From NCBI RefSeq assembly GCF_001647195.1, contig NZ_LVCV01000398.1, positions 1 through 50,664 of the forward strand: 50,664 nt of DNA, given 5' to 3'. Both the position numbers and the translations under genes were made by a program. Each line of letters begins with the position of its first letter. Position 1 is the first letter of the stretch. The stretch is from Rhodococcus sp. EPR-157. GTDB taxonomy: Bacteria; Actinomycetota; Actinomycetes; Mycobacteriales; Mycobacteriaceae. This document shows, piece by piece, positions 1 to 8,434 of this stretch. The notes below the pieces were generated by a model. The model ran no database searches, was not told the DNA's origin, and was given only the letters and a program-made list of their open reading frames with translations.

Positions 1-130
1 CCTTCCGGCGTCGACGCCCCGGGATTGAAGTGCGGTGCGTATTGCGGGACCCGTCTACATGCAGGCTGCGAATGGGCGAGTCTCCGCGAATGCGTGGGGA
101 TGGGCTATGTCAGTCCACACGGCAAGATTC

Positions 131-2593
131 TTACCCTGGTTGCCCGAAAGCCCGGCGAACCCTCAGTGCGCGGGCGAGATGATCGCGTTGCTCGATGACC
201 AACCTGCGCAACGCGGCCGGCGCCCATTCGTGCGCGGACAGCCAGGCATCGGCTGCATCCGTCGACTCCTGCTGAGGAAAGAGGCCGACGACGAGCCGTC
301 GTGCGATCTCGATGCTGCGCGTGGACCACAGTTCTGCGATGGCGTCGAAATAGAGGTCGTCGTACTGGGCGAGCAGGTCTCGCCGTCCACCTGCTCGCAG
401 TCCGGTTACGGTGGCGTCGACCGCGTCGTTGGACAGTTCGGTCGACTCCGTCAGATCGGACCACGCTCGGGCCTTTGCTTCCGCGGTCGGCTGTGCTGCG
501 ACCGCGGCTCGGTGCGAATTCAGTCCGGAAGCCGTTTTGTCGTTGTGCAATTCGGCATCCAGAGATGCCCTGGAAGTGTGGCCGAGGGCGCTCAGCGAAC
601 GAATCAGCATCCACCGTTGCTCTGGATCCAGTTCGAGGCCTTCGATGGGCAGGGTGCCGTCGACAAGTCGTTCGATCTGCCCGGCGCGGGCGTCCGACGC
701 CTGGGATGCGGCCGCGACTGCTCGTAGCCACACGATCTGTCCATCGCTGCCGGGGTCGGACGTCTCGAGTTGGCTCCAGCAGGTGGAAATCCATGTCTGC
801 GAAGCGGTGTCGGGATCGTCGAGATAGTGGTCGATCGCATACTGAACGTTGGCAACGACAGCGCTGGCAACACCCACCTTCGTCTCGGAACCCGCGAACT
901 TCGATGCGATCTCGACGTAGGTAGTGGGGTCCAGGTCGGCGTCGCGGGTGGAGTTCCACAGAGCCGACCAGATCAAGCCGCGCGCGAGAGGATCCGCGAC
1001 GCGATCGAGTGACGATTCGATCGTTGCGAGCGAGGAGGCGTCGAACCGCATTTTCGCGTAGGTCAGGTCGTCGTCGTTGAGGAGAGTCAGTGCGGCGCTG
1101 GGCAATTCGATCGGCGTGCTCGCCGCGCTGATGTCGATCTCGCGACGGTGGACGCGAACCAAGTTGCCTTCTGAATCCTCGTCGTACAGGCCGATCGCGA
1201 GCCGGTGTGGTCGTGGGTCGGTCTGTTCGATTGCCGAGCCGGTGCATGACAGCGTCGACACCCCGGTCGTCTGCAGCCACGCTGCGGCCCAGTCGTCGAG
1301 ATTGCGACCGGATGCCGCCGATGCATGGATGAGTAGATCTGCGAGCGTCGTATTACCGTAGGCGAATTCGGCGAAGTACCTGCGCGAGGCTTCGAAGAAC
1401 GCGTCCTCTCCGACATACGCCGCGAGCTGTTTGAGCACGCTCGCGCCCTTGGCGTAGGTGATGCCGTCGAAGTTCAATTTCGCGGCTTCGAGATCAGGGA
1501 TGTCGGCGACGATCGGATGTGTCGTCGGGAGTTGATCCTGCAGGTAGGCCCACGCTTTGCGGCGATTCGCGAAGCTCACCCATGCGTCGGTGAATCGCGT
1601 CGCATGCGCAGACACGAAGGCGCCCATGAAGTCGGCGAACGATTCCTTCAGCCACAGATCATCCCACCACTCCATCGTGACGAGGTCACCGAACCACATG
1701 TGGGCCATTTCGTGAAGAATCGTATTGGCGCGCTGCTCGTACTGTGCTTCCGTTGCAGCCGAACGGAATACGTAGGACTCGGTGAACGTGACGAGTCCCG
1801 GGTTCTCCATCGCTCCCAGGTTGTACTCGGGTACGAAGATCTGGTCGTACTTGCCGAAGGGGTAGGGCAAGCCGAATTTGTCGTGGTAGAAATCGAGCCC
1901 CTGCTTGGTGATCTCGAAGATGTCCTCGGGGTCGAAGTACTCCGCGAGCGAGGATCGGCACAGTGCCGCCAACGGGACGGTCAATGTGCCCCTGGACCAG
2001 GTTGATTCCGCCCGGTGGTACGGGCCTGCGGCGACTGCGGTGATGTACGTCGAGATCGGGAGCGTCGGCTCGAAGGTGACCGTCTGGCCGGAACGGTTGC
2101 CGCTTCGGTTCGACAAGACTTCCCAGCGCTCGGGTGCCGTGACCTGAAAAGTGAACGGAGCCTTGATGTCCGGTTGTTCGAAGTTCGCGAACACCCGTCT
2201 CGCATCGGCGGGCTCGTACTGGGTGTAGAGGTACACCTCGTCGTCGACCGGGTCGACGAAGCGGTGCAGACCCTCCCCGGACCTGCTGTACCTGCCGAGG
2301 GCATCGACGACGACGGTGTTGTGGCGGCCCAGTCCGACGAGCTGAATCCGGGAGCCGTCGTGGTCGACGGGGACAGGCGTGCCGTCGATAGTTACCGACA
2401 GAACCTCCGGGCCGATGAAGTCGAGCCACGTCGCTTCGGTGCTGGCGTCGAACGTGATGGTTGTTCGTGTGCCGAAGCTGTCTCGCTGGGCATCGGCTGC
2501 GCTCCGCAGGTCCAACTCGACGCGATAGGCGACGTTGGAGATGTGCCGTGATCGACGTCGGGTCTCGGTCCGGGAGAGGTTCGCGGTGTTCAC
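131..2593 (-). CDS. pepN: Aminopeptidase N (M1 family zinc metallopeptidase)
   Basis: It removes N-terminal residues from peptides in the cytosol. The protein is about 820 aa, full length for actinobacterial PepN. The exopeptidase motif GAMEN is at residues 260-264, and the zinc site HEMAH is at 294-298 with the third ligand Glu317 (WLKESF) at the standard HExxH-x18-E spacing. The C-terminal half is the alpha-helical ERAP1-like domain. I chose the GTG start at 2593 because the protein then begins VNTANLSRTET, like its relatives. Codons further upstream (GTG at 2617, ATG at 2638) are open, but the latter would run into the operator of the divergent HTH gene. Family call is firm, start is not. 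Confidence 0.93.
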   Translation of the reverse strand: MNTANLSRTETRRRSRHISNVAYRVELDLRSAADAQRDSFGTRTTITFDASTEATWLDFIGPEVLSVTIDGTPVPVDHDGSRIQLVGLGRHNTVVVDALGRYSRSGEGLHRFVDPVDDEVYLYTQYEPADARRVFANFEQPDIKAPFTFQVTAPERWEVLSNRSGNRSGQTVTFEPTLPISTYITAVAAGPYHRAESTWSRGTLTVPLAALCRSSLAEYFDPEDIFEITKQGLDFYHDKFGLPYPFGKYDQIFVPEYNLGAMENPGLVTFTESYVFRSAATEAQYEQRANTILHEMAHMWFGDLVTMEWWDDLWLKESFADFMGAFVSAHATRFTDAWVSFANRRKAWAYLQDQLPTTHPIVADIPDLEAAKLNFDGITYAKGASVLKQLAAYVGEDAFFEASRRYFAEFAYGNTTLADLLIHASAASGRNLDDWAAAWLQTTGVSTLSCTGSAIEQTDPRPHRLAIGLYDEDSEGNLVRVHRREIDISAASTPIELPSAALTLLNDDDLTYAKMRFDASSLATIESSLDRVADPLARGLIWSALWNSTRDADLDPTTYVEIASKFAGSETKVGVASAVVANVQYAIDHYLDDPDTASQTWISTCWSQLETSDPGSDGQIVWLRAVAAASQASDARAGQIERLVDGTLPIEGLELDPEQRWMLIRSLSALGHTSRASLDAELHNDKTASGLNSHRAAVAAQPTAEAKARAWSDLTESTELSNDAVDATVTGLRAGGRRDLLAQYDDLYFDAIAELWSTRSIEIARRLVVGLFPQQESTDAADAWLSAHEWAPAALRRLVIEQRDHLARALRVRRAFGQPG

Positions 2594-2633
2594 GACTTCC
2601 AGGGTATGCGGCGTCACCGGTTCGCACCGGCGC

Positions 2634-2649
2634 GTCAATCAAGGTTGAC
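2634..2649. promoter_or_regulatory. Palindromic operator candidate, distal copy
   Basis: GTCAATCAAGGTTGAC is an imperfect 16-bp palindrome sharing the GTCAA...TTGAC arms of the perfect copy 27 bp downstream. It sits between pepN and the HTH gene, so it could act on both. That it is a protein-binding site is inference. Confidence 0.5.
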
Positions 2650-2660
2650 GAAACTGGTTT

Positions 2661-2676
2661 GTCAACGTACGTTGAC
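2661..2676. promoter_or_regulatory. Perfect 16-bp palindromic operator candidate
   Basis: GTCAACGTACGTTGAC is a perfect palindrome ending 4 nt before the ATG of the small HTH gene. Its position at the start codon suggests autorepression by the HTH protein or the HTH/Clp_N pair. Together with the distal copy it forms a two-site operator. Only the symmetry and position are seen directly. Confidence 0.6.
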
Positions 2677-2680
2677 GTTC

Positions 2681-2890
2681 ATGACGGAAGCAACGACACT
2701 CGCGGCCGCAGCAGGTAGCCCGGATCCGAAGGAGGGCCTTCGGGCCGTCCTCGCGCTCCGCCGGTTACTCGAGCGGCTGGAGGCGATTCAGGTGCGCAAC
2801 GCGCGACGGCAGGGGTGGTCATGGCAAGCGATCGCCGACTCGCTCGAAGTGAGCAAGCAAGCCGTGCACAAGAAGCACAACGGAAACTAG
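2681..2890 (+). CDS. Small helix-turn-helix DNA-binding protein
   Basis: This 69-aa protein is almost entirely a helix-turn-helix. Residues about 20-45 form a helical region (LRAVLALRRLLERLEAIQV), and the HTH follows as WSWQAIADSLEVSKQAVHKKH near the C-terminus. It starts at the ATG at 2681, just after two palindromes, and is followed 10 nt later by a stand-alone Clp N-domain gene, so the two are almost certainly co-transcribed. In M. tuberculosis ClpC2, a Clp N-domain lies in one protein with an N-terminal extension reported to take part in DNA binding; here the parts appear split. A role as autoregulator is inference. Confidence 0.85.
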   Translation: MTEATTLAAAAGSPDPKEGLRAVLALRRLLERLEAIQVRNARRQGWSWQAIADSLEVSKQAVHKKHNGN

Positions 2891-2900
2891 GAGCGCGAAG

Positions 2901-3440
2901 ATGTTCGAGAAGTTCACCAGTGATGCGCGTGAGGCCGTCATCGCAGCCCAGAGGGAAGCGCGGCACCTGAAGGCAACGCGAATCGAACCTGTTCATGTTT
3001 TTCTGGGTGTCATCGCATCCGCGAAACCTGGGCTCCGCGGCGTGTTGGACGGTGAGGGGTACACCTCCGAGTCGGTGAGATCGAAGCTGTCCGACGGGAT
3101 TGCGCTGGGTGATGGTGATTCGAAGGCGCTGGAATCGATTGGCATCGACCTCGATGCGGTCCGCGCGAGCCTCGAGGCCACGTTCGGTGAAGGTGCGCTC
3201 GACCGACCTGCCGATGAGAAGAAGGGGTGGCTGCGTCGAAAGTCGGGGCACATCGCTTTCGCGCCCAACGCGAAGAAGGTATTGGAGCTGGCGTTGCGTG
3301 AGGCCATCGCGCACAAGGATTCGGAAATCCGCTGTGAGCACCTGCTGCTCGGCCTGATTCGAGGCGCTGACGACGGCTTCCTCGACATCGTGCGTCAGCC
3401 TGATCGGCTGCGTGAGCGGATCGAATCCCTGGTCCCCTAG
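2901..3440 (+). CDS. Stand-alone Clp N-terminal domain protein (ClpC2-like)
   Basis: The 179-aa protein begins MFEKFTSDAREAV, like the N-domain of ClpC1, and contains two Clp_N repeats (about residues 3-60 and 110-178; second repeat FAPNAKKVLELALREA, EHLLLGLI). It has no AAA+ module, so it cannot unfold substrates. It could bind what the ClpC1 N-domain binds: substrates, adaptors or cyclic-peptide antibiotics such as cyclomarin, as described for mycobacterial ClpC2. A GGAG-type ribosome-binding site lies upstream. The stop codon TAG is the first part of a long hairpin. Protection of ClpC1 or sensing of ClpC1 ligands is inference from family knowledge. Confidence 0.88.
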   Translation: MFEKFTSDAREAVIAAQREARHLKATRIEPVHVFLGVIASAKPGLRGVLDGEGYTSESVRSKLSDGIALGDGDSKALESIGIDLDAVRASLEATFGEGALDRPADEKKGWLRRKSGHIAFAPNAKKVLELALREAIAHKDSEIRCEHLLLGLIRGADDGFLDIVRQPDRLRERIESLVP

Positions 3441-3482
3441 TGGCGCGGTTGAGCGCACGCCAGTGCACTCAACCGCGCCACT
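3439..3482. repeat. Dispersed hairpin repeat, copy 1
   Basis: Arms AGTGGCGCGGTTGAGCGCA and TGCACTCAACCGCGCCACT pair with one G-T wobble around a short loop. The left arm overlaps the stop codon of the Clp_N gene. The same sequence family recurs at 20141-20190 and 31411-31456. A terminator or mRNA 3'-end role is plausible, though no T-run follows. Confidence 0.85.
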
Positions 3483-3544
3483 GGAGCGGAGCGACCGCGG
3501 CCACTGGAGCGGAGCGACCGCGCCACTGGAGCGGAGCGACCGCG
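3477..3544. repeat. Triplicated 23-bp tandem repeat
   Basis: The unit GCCACTGGAGCGGAGCGACC followed by GCG occurs three times head to tail (3477-3499, 3500-3522, 3522-3544). The first unit begins inside the right arm of hairpin copy 1, so the repeat looks like local amplification of the hairpin's distal flank. Copies 2 and 3 of the hairpin are followed by single degenerate versions (GTGGAGCGCC, GGCGGAGCCC). Confidence 0.8.
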
Positions 3545-3599
3545 AGAGCCCGACCACCATCCATGGCTACCGCGGCCCTCACCACCTAGGGTGTCTGGC

Positions 3600-3980
3600 A
3601 TGACATTTCTCGTACGGCTCGTCATCAATGCAGTCGCGATCTGGCTTGCAGCGCAGTGGGTCGGCGGAATCGACCTCGCCAGCTCCGGCCGTGGCACCGG
3701 CTGGGATTTGATCGTCCTCGCGGGAGTTGCAGCGGTGTTCACCATCGTGAATGCCTTCATCAAGCCGGTGGTGCAGTTGCTGTCGCTGCCGCTTCTGATT
3801 CTGACGCTCGGGTTGTTCACCCTCGTCATCAATGCCCTGATGTTGATGTTGACGGCGTGGATCTCGACGGCAACAGACTACGGACTGTTGATCACCGGAT
3901 TCGGAGCCGCATTCTGGGGTGCACTGATCATCTCGATCGTGAACTTCTTGCTGGGGGCATTCGTTCCCGACAAGCGCTAG
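3600..3980 (+). CDS. YvlD/phage-holin-4 family small membrane protein
   Basis: The 126-aa protein is mostly hydrophobic, with about four membrane segments (near residues 3-20, 34-53, 58-82, 95-118) and the family pattern [19 protein letters not shown]. Members of PF04020 are chromosomal and usually unrelated to phage despite the holin label. The ATG at 3600 is preceded by AGGG at a suitable distance; a GTG at 3591 is the alternative. The gene is convergent with menA, and the two stop codons interlock in CTAG (3977-3980). Function unknown. Confidence 0.8.
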   Translation: MTFLVRLVINAVAIWLAAQWVGGIDLASSGRGTGWDLIVLAGVAAVFTIVNAFIKPVVQLLSLPLLILTLGLFTLVINALMLMLTAWISTATDYGLLITGFGAAFWGALIISIVNFLLGAFVPDKR

Positions 3981-4846
3981 GCGAACGCCAGCGCACCTCC
4001 GGTCGAGAGACCCCACACCAACATTGCGAGCCCGGAATCGCGGAGGGCCGGTATGAGCGCCAACCCTGTCGCGCCCGTTCGTACCGGTTTGTTCGCCCGA
4101 GCGGCGAGGGGGAGCGCGATGAGCGCGACGAGCGCCCACGGAGTGCGGGCCACGAGCGCCACGGTGACCGCGAACGGTACGACCATCAGCGCCAGGTGCA
4201 ACAGCCGGGTTCGGGTGTCTCCCAACCGCACGGCGAGAGTGTGCTTTCCGGAATCCGGGTCGGTGTCGATGTCGCGCAGATTGTTGGCGACGAGCACCGC
4301 GCTGGAGAACGACCCGACTGCCACGGCTGCGACGAGGCCCGCCCAGTCGACCCGGCCTGCTTGAACGAACTGGGTGCCGAGCACCGCGACCAACCCGAAG
4401 AACACGAACACCGCGACCTCACCGAGTCCGCTGTACCCGTACGGTTTCGCCCCTCCGGTGTAGAACCACGCGCCCGCGATGCACACGACACCGATCGCGA
4501 CGAGCCACCATGCCGACGTCGCCGCCAGCGCCAGCCCCGCGACGGCTCCGACGGCGAAGCAGCCGATGGCGGCAGCTTTCACAGCCTGCGGAGATGCGAG
4601 GCCTGATCCGACGAGCCGCAAAGGGCCAACCCGCTCGTCGTCGGTTCCGCGGATACCGTCGGAGTAGTCGTTGGCGAAATTGACGCCGATGATCAGTGCC
4701 AGCGATACGACGAGTGCCAACAACGCCTTCCACCACACCGCGCCGTCGAGCGAGGCTGCGGCGCCGGTGCCGACGAGGACGGGTGCAATCGCATTCGGGA
4801 AGGTTCGCGGGCGTGCGCCCTCGATCCAGTGAGCTGTCGTGGCCAT
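3977..4846 (-). CDS. menA: 1,4-dihydroxy-2-naphthoate polyprenyltransferase
   Basis: It attaches the polyprenyl tail to DHNA to give demethylmenaquinone in the plasma membrane. The 289-aa protein has the UbiA-family Asp-rich motifs: NDYSD at 59-63 and RDIDTD at 191-196, with many membrane helices. The N-terminus [19 protein letters not shown] is typical. The ATG is at 4846. It lies 71 nt downstream of the Hsp70-like gene on the same strand and is part of the dispersed men region. Confidence 0.95.
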   Translation of the reverse strand: MATTAHWIEGARPRTFPNAIAPVLVGTGAAASLDGAVWWKALLALVVSLALIIGVNFANDYSDGIRGTDDERVGPLRLVGSGLASPQAVKAAAIGCFAVGAVAGLALAATSAWWLVAIGVVCIAGAWFYTGGAKPYGYSGLGEVAVFVFFGLVAVLGTQFVQAGRVDWAGLVAAVAVGSFSSAVLVANNLRDIDTDPDSGKHTLAVRLGDTRTRLLHLALMVVPFAVTVALVARTPWALVALIALPLAARANKPVRTGATGLALIPALRDSGLAMLVWGLSTGGALAFA

Positions 4847-4917
4847 TGCATGATCTTTGCGTATCGCAGACTGCCCGTCTGCACGAGGTACGACGCTGCC
4901 ACGAGGCACCGAGTCGC

Positions 4918-6201
4918 TCAGGGCAACGGCAAACGCGGAAGTGCTGGTAGCTGAATCTGAGGCAGCTGAATTTGCGGGAGTTGGAACGGAGCCGGTGCCG
5001 GAGCAGGGGCCGGAGGCGGAGGTGCGTACGGCGCCACGTATGCGTCGGTGTCGTATCGCGCAACGTATGGAGTCGGCGCATGGGGATCGGGGCTCGGAGG
5101 GACGGTCGTCGTTGCCACCACCGGAGCCGAGGTAGGTGCCGTCGATGTCGCTGCCGGCCGATCGGACGCCGTGACTCTCGTCGTCGACGCCGTCTCTGCG
5201 ATGGTGGTGACAGGGGTGCCGGCCACAGAACGGTCGGCACTTGCATCCGGCCACAACATCCACGACAGCAGACCGATGGCGACGATCGACGGTAGGCCGA
5301 ACCTGAGGAGCGGCGTCAGCAGAGTTCTTGCGTTGCGCCTGGCTGCGGTCGGCGTCGGCGGTCGGGCCTCGTCGACCCGCGTCGCGTAGAGCGCTGCGCC
5401 TTCGGCGCTGAGCAACTCTGGGTTTTCCGGCACGATCACCGGGATGTGCAGATAGCGACGCAGCACGTCCTGGACGAGCGGAATCCGAGAGCCACCACCG
5501 ATCGCGACGACGACCTCGGGTGGGATTTCCGACATCTCCGCCAGATCGCGCAGCGCGATTGCGGATCGCTCGGCCGGTCGGATGATCTGTAGGTCGAACA
5601 TACGACGGTCCATGAGCCGGAACTGTCCGTCGGAGGTCTGCGTCGCCTCGTGTGTGGAGAGCGCTTCCTTGATCTCCTTGCTGAACTCGAGCAGCGAGGC
5701 CTCTTCCTCTTGGTTGCGAGGTACCGCGAGGATGTCGAGAGTCAGAAGGTGTTCGCGGACAGCCCAATCGATGGAGGAACCGCTGAGTTCGGACGACCGC
5801 GTCGTCGCGTAGACGGTTCCGCTGTCGATGTCGGCGACGGTCATCTCCAGGCCGGTCGCTCCCAGGTCGTACAGCGCGACCGTGCGGTACTTGAACCCCG
5901 GGTCCGACCGTAGCTTCTCGATCGTCCCGGCAATCTCCGAGATGATGTGCACTTCCGAGACGTACTCCTCGACCAGGGCGGTCTTGAGAGCGGCGCTGTA
6001 ATCGGGATCGGGGAACGCCACGCCGAGTGAATGGGGGGCATCGGGCCGATCGACGATCGCGCGAATTGCGTGCGCAACGTCCTCGGCATCGGGTACCGGA
6101 CCAGCCGACGGGAACCACTCGGCCGCGAACGACCGCCCGTCGGTGGTCCGGACCGCGCGTATCCCGCTGGTGCCCATGGACATGCCGACTGACGAAACCA
6201 T
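4918..6201 (-). CDS. Hsp70/actin-like ATPase-fold membrane protein with Pro-rich tail
   Basis: The N-terminal 275 residues form an Hsp70-type actin-like fold: phosphate-1 loop [12 protein letters not shown] (6-17), phosphate-2 region [12 protein letters not shown] (111-122) and adenosine motif VVAIGGGSR (231-239). There is no DnaK substrate-binding domain. Instead a single membrane helix at about 302-317 is followed by a Thr/Ala/Pro-rich segment and a Pro/Gln tail with repeats of QLPQI. This predicts a cytosolic ATPase head and an exterior low-complexity tail. I chose the ATG at 6201 (GGGAGG upstream, somewhat distant). Similar DnaK-like membrane proteins occur in related actinobacteria; the function is unknown to me. 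Confidence 0.8.
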   Translation of the reverse strand: MVSSVGMSMGTSGIRAVRTTDGRSFAAEWFPSAGPVPDAEDVAHAIRAIVDRPDAPHSLGVAFPDPDYSAALKTALVEEYVSEVHIISEIAGTIEKLRSDPGFKYRTVALYDLGATGLEMTVADIDSGTVYATTRSSELSGSSIDWAVREHLLTLDILAVPRNQEEEASLLEFSKEIKEALSTHEATQTSDGQFRLMDRRMFDLQIIRPAERSAIALRDLAEMSEIPPEVVVAIGGGSRIPLVQDVLRRYLHIPVIVPENPELLSAEGAALYATRVDEARPPTPTAARRNARTLLTPLLRFGLPSIVAIGLLSWMLWPDASADRSVAGTPVTTIAETASTTRVTASDRPAATSTAPTSAPVVATTTVPPSPDPHAPTPYVARYDTDAYVAPYAPPPPAPAPAPAPFQLPQIQLPQIQLPALPRLPLP

Positions 6202-6384
6202 CGCTGCTCGTGGCCTCCCATCCCCTGACAGCACGTCGCATCCGCCGCGGCGTACGTCTCCTCGGGCCTCACCATACCGTCTCACGGTCTGTTTTCCGAC
6301 TCATAACCGACTGAAAGGCGATTGTGGTGACCCTAGCGCCTGGTCGCCGACGGTGTCTGGCCGGTCGAACGACGCAGGTGGGGG

Positions 6385-7158
6385 TTAGAGGGGTAACTCC
6401 GTCTCGGTGAGCCCGGGACCACCGCCTACCCGTCGGAACCACTCCCGGCCGAATGCTGTCTGCAGCATCTCGAGAGGCATTTCGAGGAACGGACCGAAGT
6501 CGCCGATCTGAGTTGCGTGCGCCTGCATCGCCCGACGTTTTGCATCCATGACCGAACCGACGTCGACGATGGTCGTGATCTCGGATTCGGGCAGTCCGAA
6601 GGAGTCCATGTCGGGGGGACTGTTTTCTTCGGACCAGTTCGGATTCGCCTCGACGAGTGCCCTCAAGTGATCACGATTGGTGGTTGTCTCGTAGACGTTT
6701 TTCGTGCCCGCGATCTCGGCCGCGCGGAGCCCCACGACGTGGACCGCGATGTGGTCGGGGTGCCCGTACCCACCGTTCGGGTCGTAGATCGTCAGAACGT
6801 CGGCGTTCTCCTCGTTCAACACCGCAGCCAGCTTGCCGGCCGCGTCCTCGACGTCGGCGTTGCAGAAAGCGTCGGGATTGCCGTTCTCCGGAGTCCCTGC
6901 CATGCCCGAGTCGAGGTAGTGCAGCATCACTATTCGACTCACCCCGAGAATGTCCGCCGATTCGGCCAGCTCGGACCGCCGTCGTTCGGCGAGTGTTTCA
7001 CCGTCGGACAGGATGCCGTCGGGAAACTCGCCGAGGGCACCGTCGGTAGCGGTGACGAGTACTACTCGATGGCCTGCGTCGGCCGCGAGGCGCATGACGC
7101 CGCCCGTATTGAAAACCTCGTCGTCGGGATGGGCGTGAAAGCAGACCAGTGTGCTCAT
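6385..7158 (-). CDS. PIG-L family N-acetyl-sugar deacetylase (LmbE-like)
   Basis: This 257-aa cytosolic protein carries the zinc-binding AHPDDE motif at residues 9-14 and the second ligand motif HPDH at 133-136, with the aspartate-rich region IYDPNGGYGHPDH. The family includes MshB and Mca of mycothiol metabolism and other GlcNAc deacetylases. This member has no glycolytic or mycothiol neighbours, so its substrate cannot be named. The downstream gap to the Hsp70-like start (6202-6384) shows no feature. Confidence 0.87.
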   Translation of the reverse strand: MSTLVCFHAHPDDEVFNTGGVMRLAADAGHRVVLVTATDGALGEFPDGILSDGETLAERRRSELAESADILGVSRIVMLHYLDSGMAGTPENGNPDAFCNADVEDAAGKLAAVLNEENADVLTIYDPNGGYGHPDHIAVHVVGLRAAEIAGTKNVYETTTNRDHLRALVEANPNWSEENSPPDMDSFGLPESEITTIVDVGSVMDAKRRAMQAHATQIGDFGPFLEMPLEMLQTAFGREWFRRVGGGPGLTETELPL

Positions 7159-7203
7159 GTACGAATGCTTGCACGGTGTCCGTCGGCTGTCTCACTTGCA
7201 GGT

Positions 7204-8370
7204 TCACCGATGAGGTGCCAGCGTCTGCAACACCGCCCGCAGCCGAGCGCGATCCAGCTTGCCGGGCCCCCGCATCGGGAGCGCATCGACCAGGTACAGC
7301 TCGCGGGGAGCCGCCGTCGGATCCAACGTCAGTGCAACGTGTTCCCGCAGCTCGGCCAGCGTCACGGCCGAAGACGCAACGACTGCTGCGACGACTCGCT
7401 GGCCGAGCCTGGTGTCGTCGAGACCCGCGACGGCGCACTCGCGCACCGCAGGATGCGTCGCGAGCGCGGCTTCGACGACCTGCGGCACCACCGTGAGACC
7501 GCCGGTGGAGATGGCTTCGTCGAGCCTGCCCTCGATCGACAGAACACCGTCCGTCAGCCGACCTGCATCGTCGGTGCGGAACCATCCGTGCTCGGCGAAC
7601 GCCGGATGGTCCGGCCAGCCGCGGTACCCGAGCGCCACGGTCGCCCCGCCCAGCACGACGCGACCCGAATCGATGTGCCCAGAATCGATGCGGAGACGCG
7701 TGCCGTCCAAGGGCACGCCGTCGTAGACGCATCCGCCCGCTGTCTCGCTCATGCCGTAGGTCCGGACGATCGAGATGCCGGCCGCGACGGCTCTCTCCCG
7801 CAATGGAACCGGAGTCGCCGCGCCCCCGAGCAGCACGGCGTCGAACTGCGTCAGCGCCTCGGTCGCAGCGGGATCGTCGAGAGCCTTGACCAGCTGTGTG
7901 GGCACCAGGGAGGTGTACCGGCGGCCGGACATCCGAGCGACTGCAGCCGGTAGTTCCGAGGGGTCGAAACCCGCACCGACGTCGAGAATCACCGGATCTG
8001 TGTTCGCGAGCACGCTGCGCAGTAGCACCTGCATCCCGGCTATGTGGTGGGCGGGCAGCGCGAGGAGCCACGTTCCGGGACCGCCGAGGCGATCGTGCGT
8101 CGCGTTTCCGCTCGCCCGCAGCGCAGACGCCGACAGCATGGCGCCCTTGGGTGTGCCGGTGGTGCCGGACGTCGCGACGACGAGGGCCGCAGCTGCTTCG
8201 ATCTCGGTTCCCGGGACCAGCGCGTCACGTAGCCGCTGTGCCTCGCGCTCGTCGGTGGCAGGAACCGGCAACACCGCGGGTGAAGCGCCGGCCAGAACGG
8301 AGACGAGCCGCGGCAGGATCTCGGCCGCGGCGTCGCCGGTAGGAATCTGCAGTTCTTCGAGCATGTTCAC
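7204..8370 (-). CDS. menE: o-Succinylbenzoate--CoA ligase
   Basis: It activates OSB to OSB-CoA for MenB. The 388-aa ANL-family enzyme carries the adenylation signature TSGTTGTPKG (67-76), YGMSETAGG, GWFRTDD and the C-terminal GPGKLDRARLR with the catalytic lysine. It is shorter than many MenE proteins, as is usual in actinobacteria, because the N-terminal subdomain is reduced. The ATG at 8370 is used; a second ATG two codons in is equally possible. It lies upstream of the PIG-L gene on the same strand. Confidence 0.93.
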   Translation of the reverse strand: MNMLEELQIPTGDAAAEILPRLVSVLAGASPAVLPVPATDEREAQRLRDALVPGTEIEAAAALVVATSGTTGTPKGAMLSASALRASGNATHDRLGGPGTWLLALPAHHIAGMQVLLRSVLANTDPVILDVGAGFDPSELPAAVARMSGRRYTSLVPTQLVKALDDPAATEALTQFDAVLLGGAATPVPLRERAVAAGISIVRTYGMSETAGGCVYDGVPLDGTRLRIDSGHIDSGRVVLGGATVALGYRGWPDHPAFAEHGWFRTDDAGRLTDGVLSIEGRLDEAISTGGLTVVPQVVEAALATHPAVRECAVAGLDDTRLGQRVVAAVVASSAVTLAELREHVALTLDPTAAPRELYLVDALPMRGPGKLDRARLRAVLQTLAPHR

Positions 8371-8434
8371 AGGCTCGACACTAGATCGTGAACGGATCCG
8401 CGACCTCGTCGAAGCAGTGACGCCAGAGGCAGCT

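Noticed and set aside
1-130. Possible 3' end of a gene entering from the left
   Set aside because: No frame shows recognisable protein sequence over this short stretch, so nothing is annotated before the pepN stop.
105-1280. 391-aa reading frame on the minus strand
   Set aside because: It is a second frame of the pepN region with very high Arg content and no domain; pepN itself has intact catalytic motifs.
3600-3980. Phage holin as evidence of a prophage
   Set aside because: The family name is historical; neighbours are housekeeping genes and no phage genes occur nearby.
3977-6241. Apparent 754-aa fusion of MenA with an upstream domain
   Set aside because: The upstream part is a shadow of the Hsp70-like gene. 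MenA has its own ATG at 4846 and a normal length of 289 aa.
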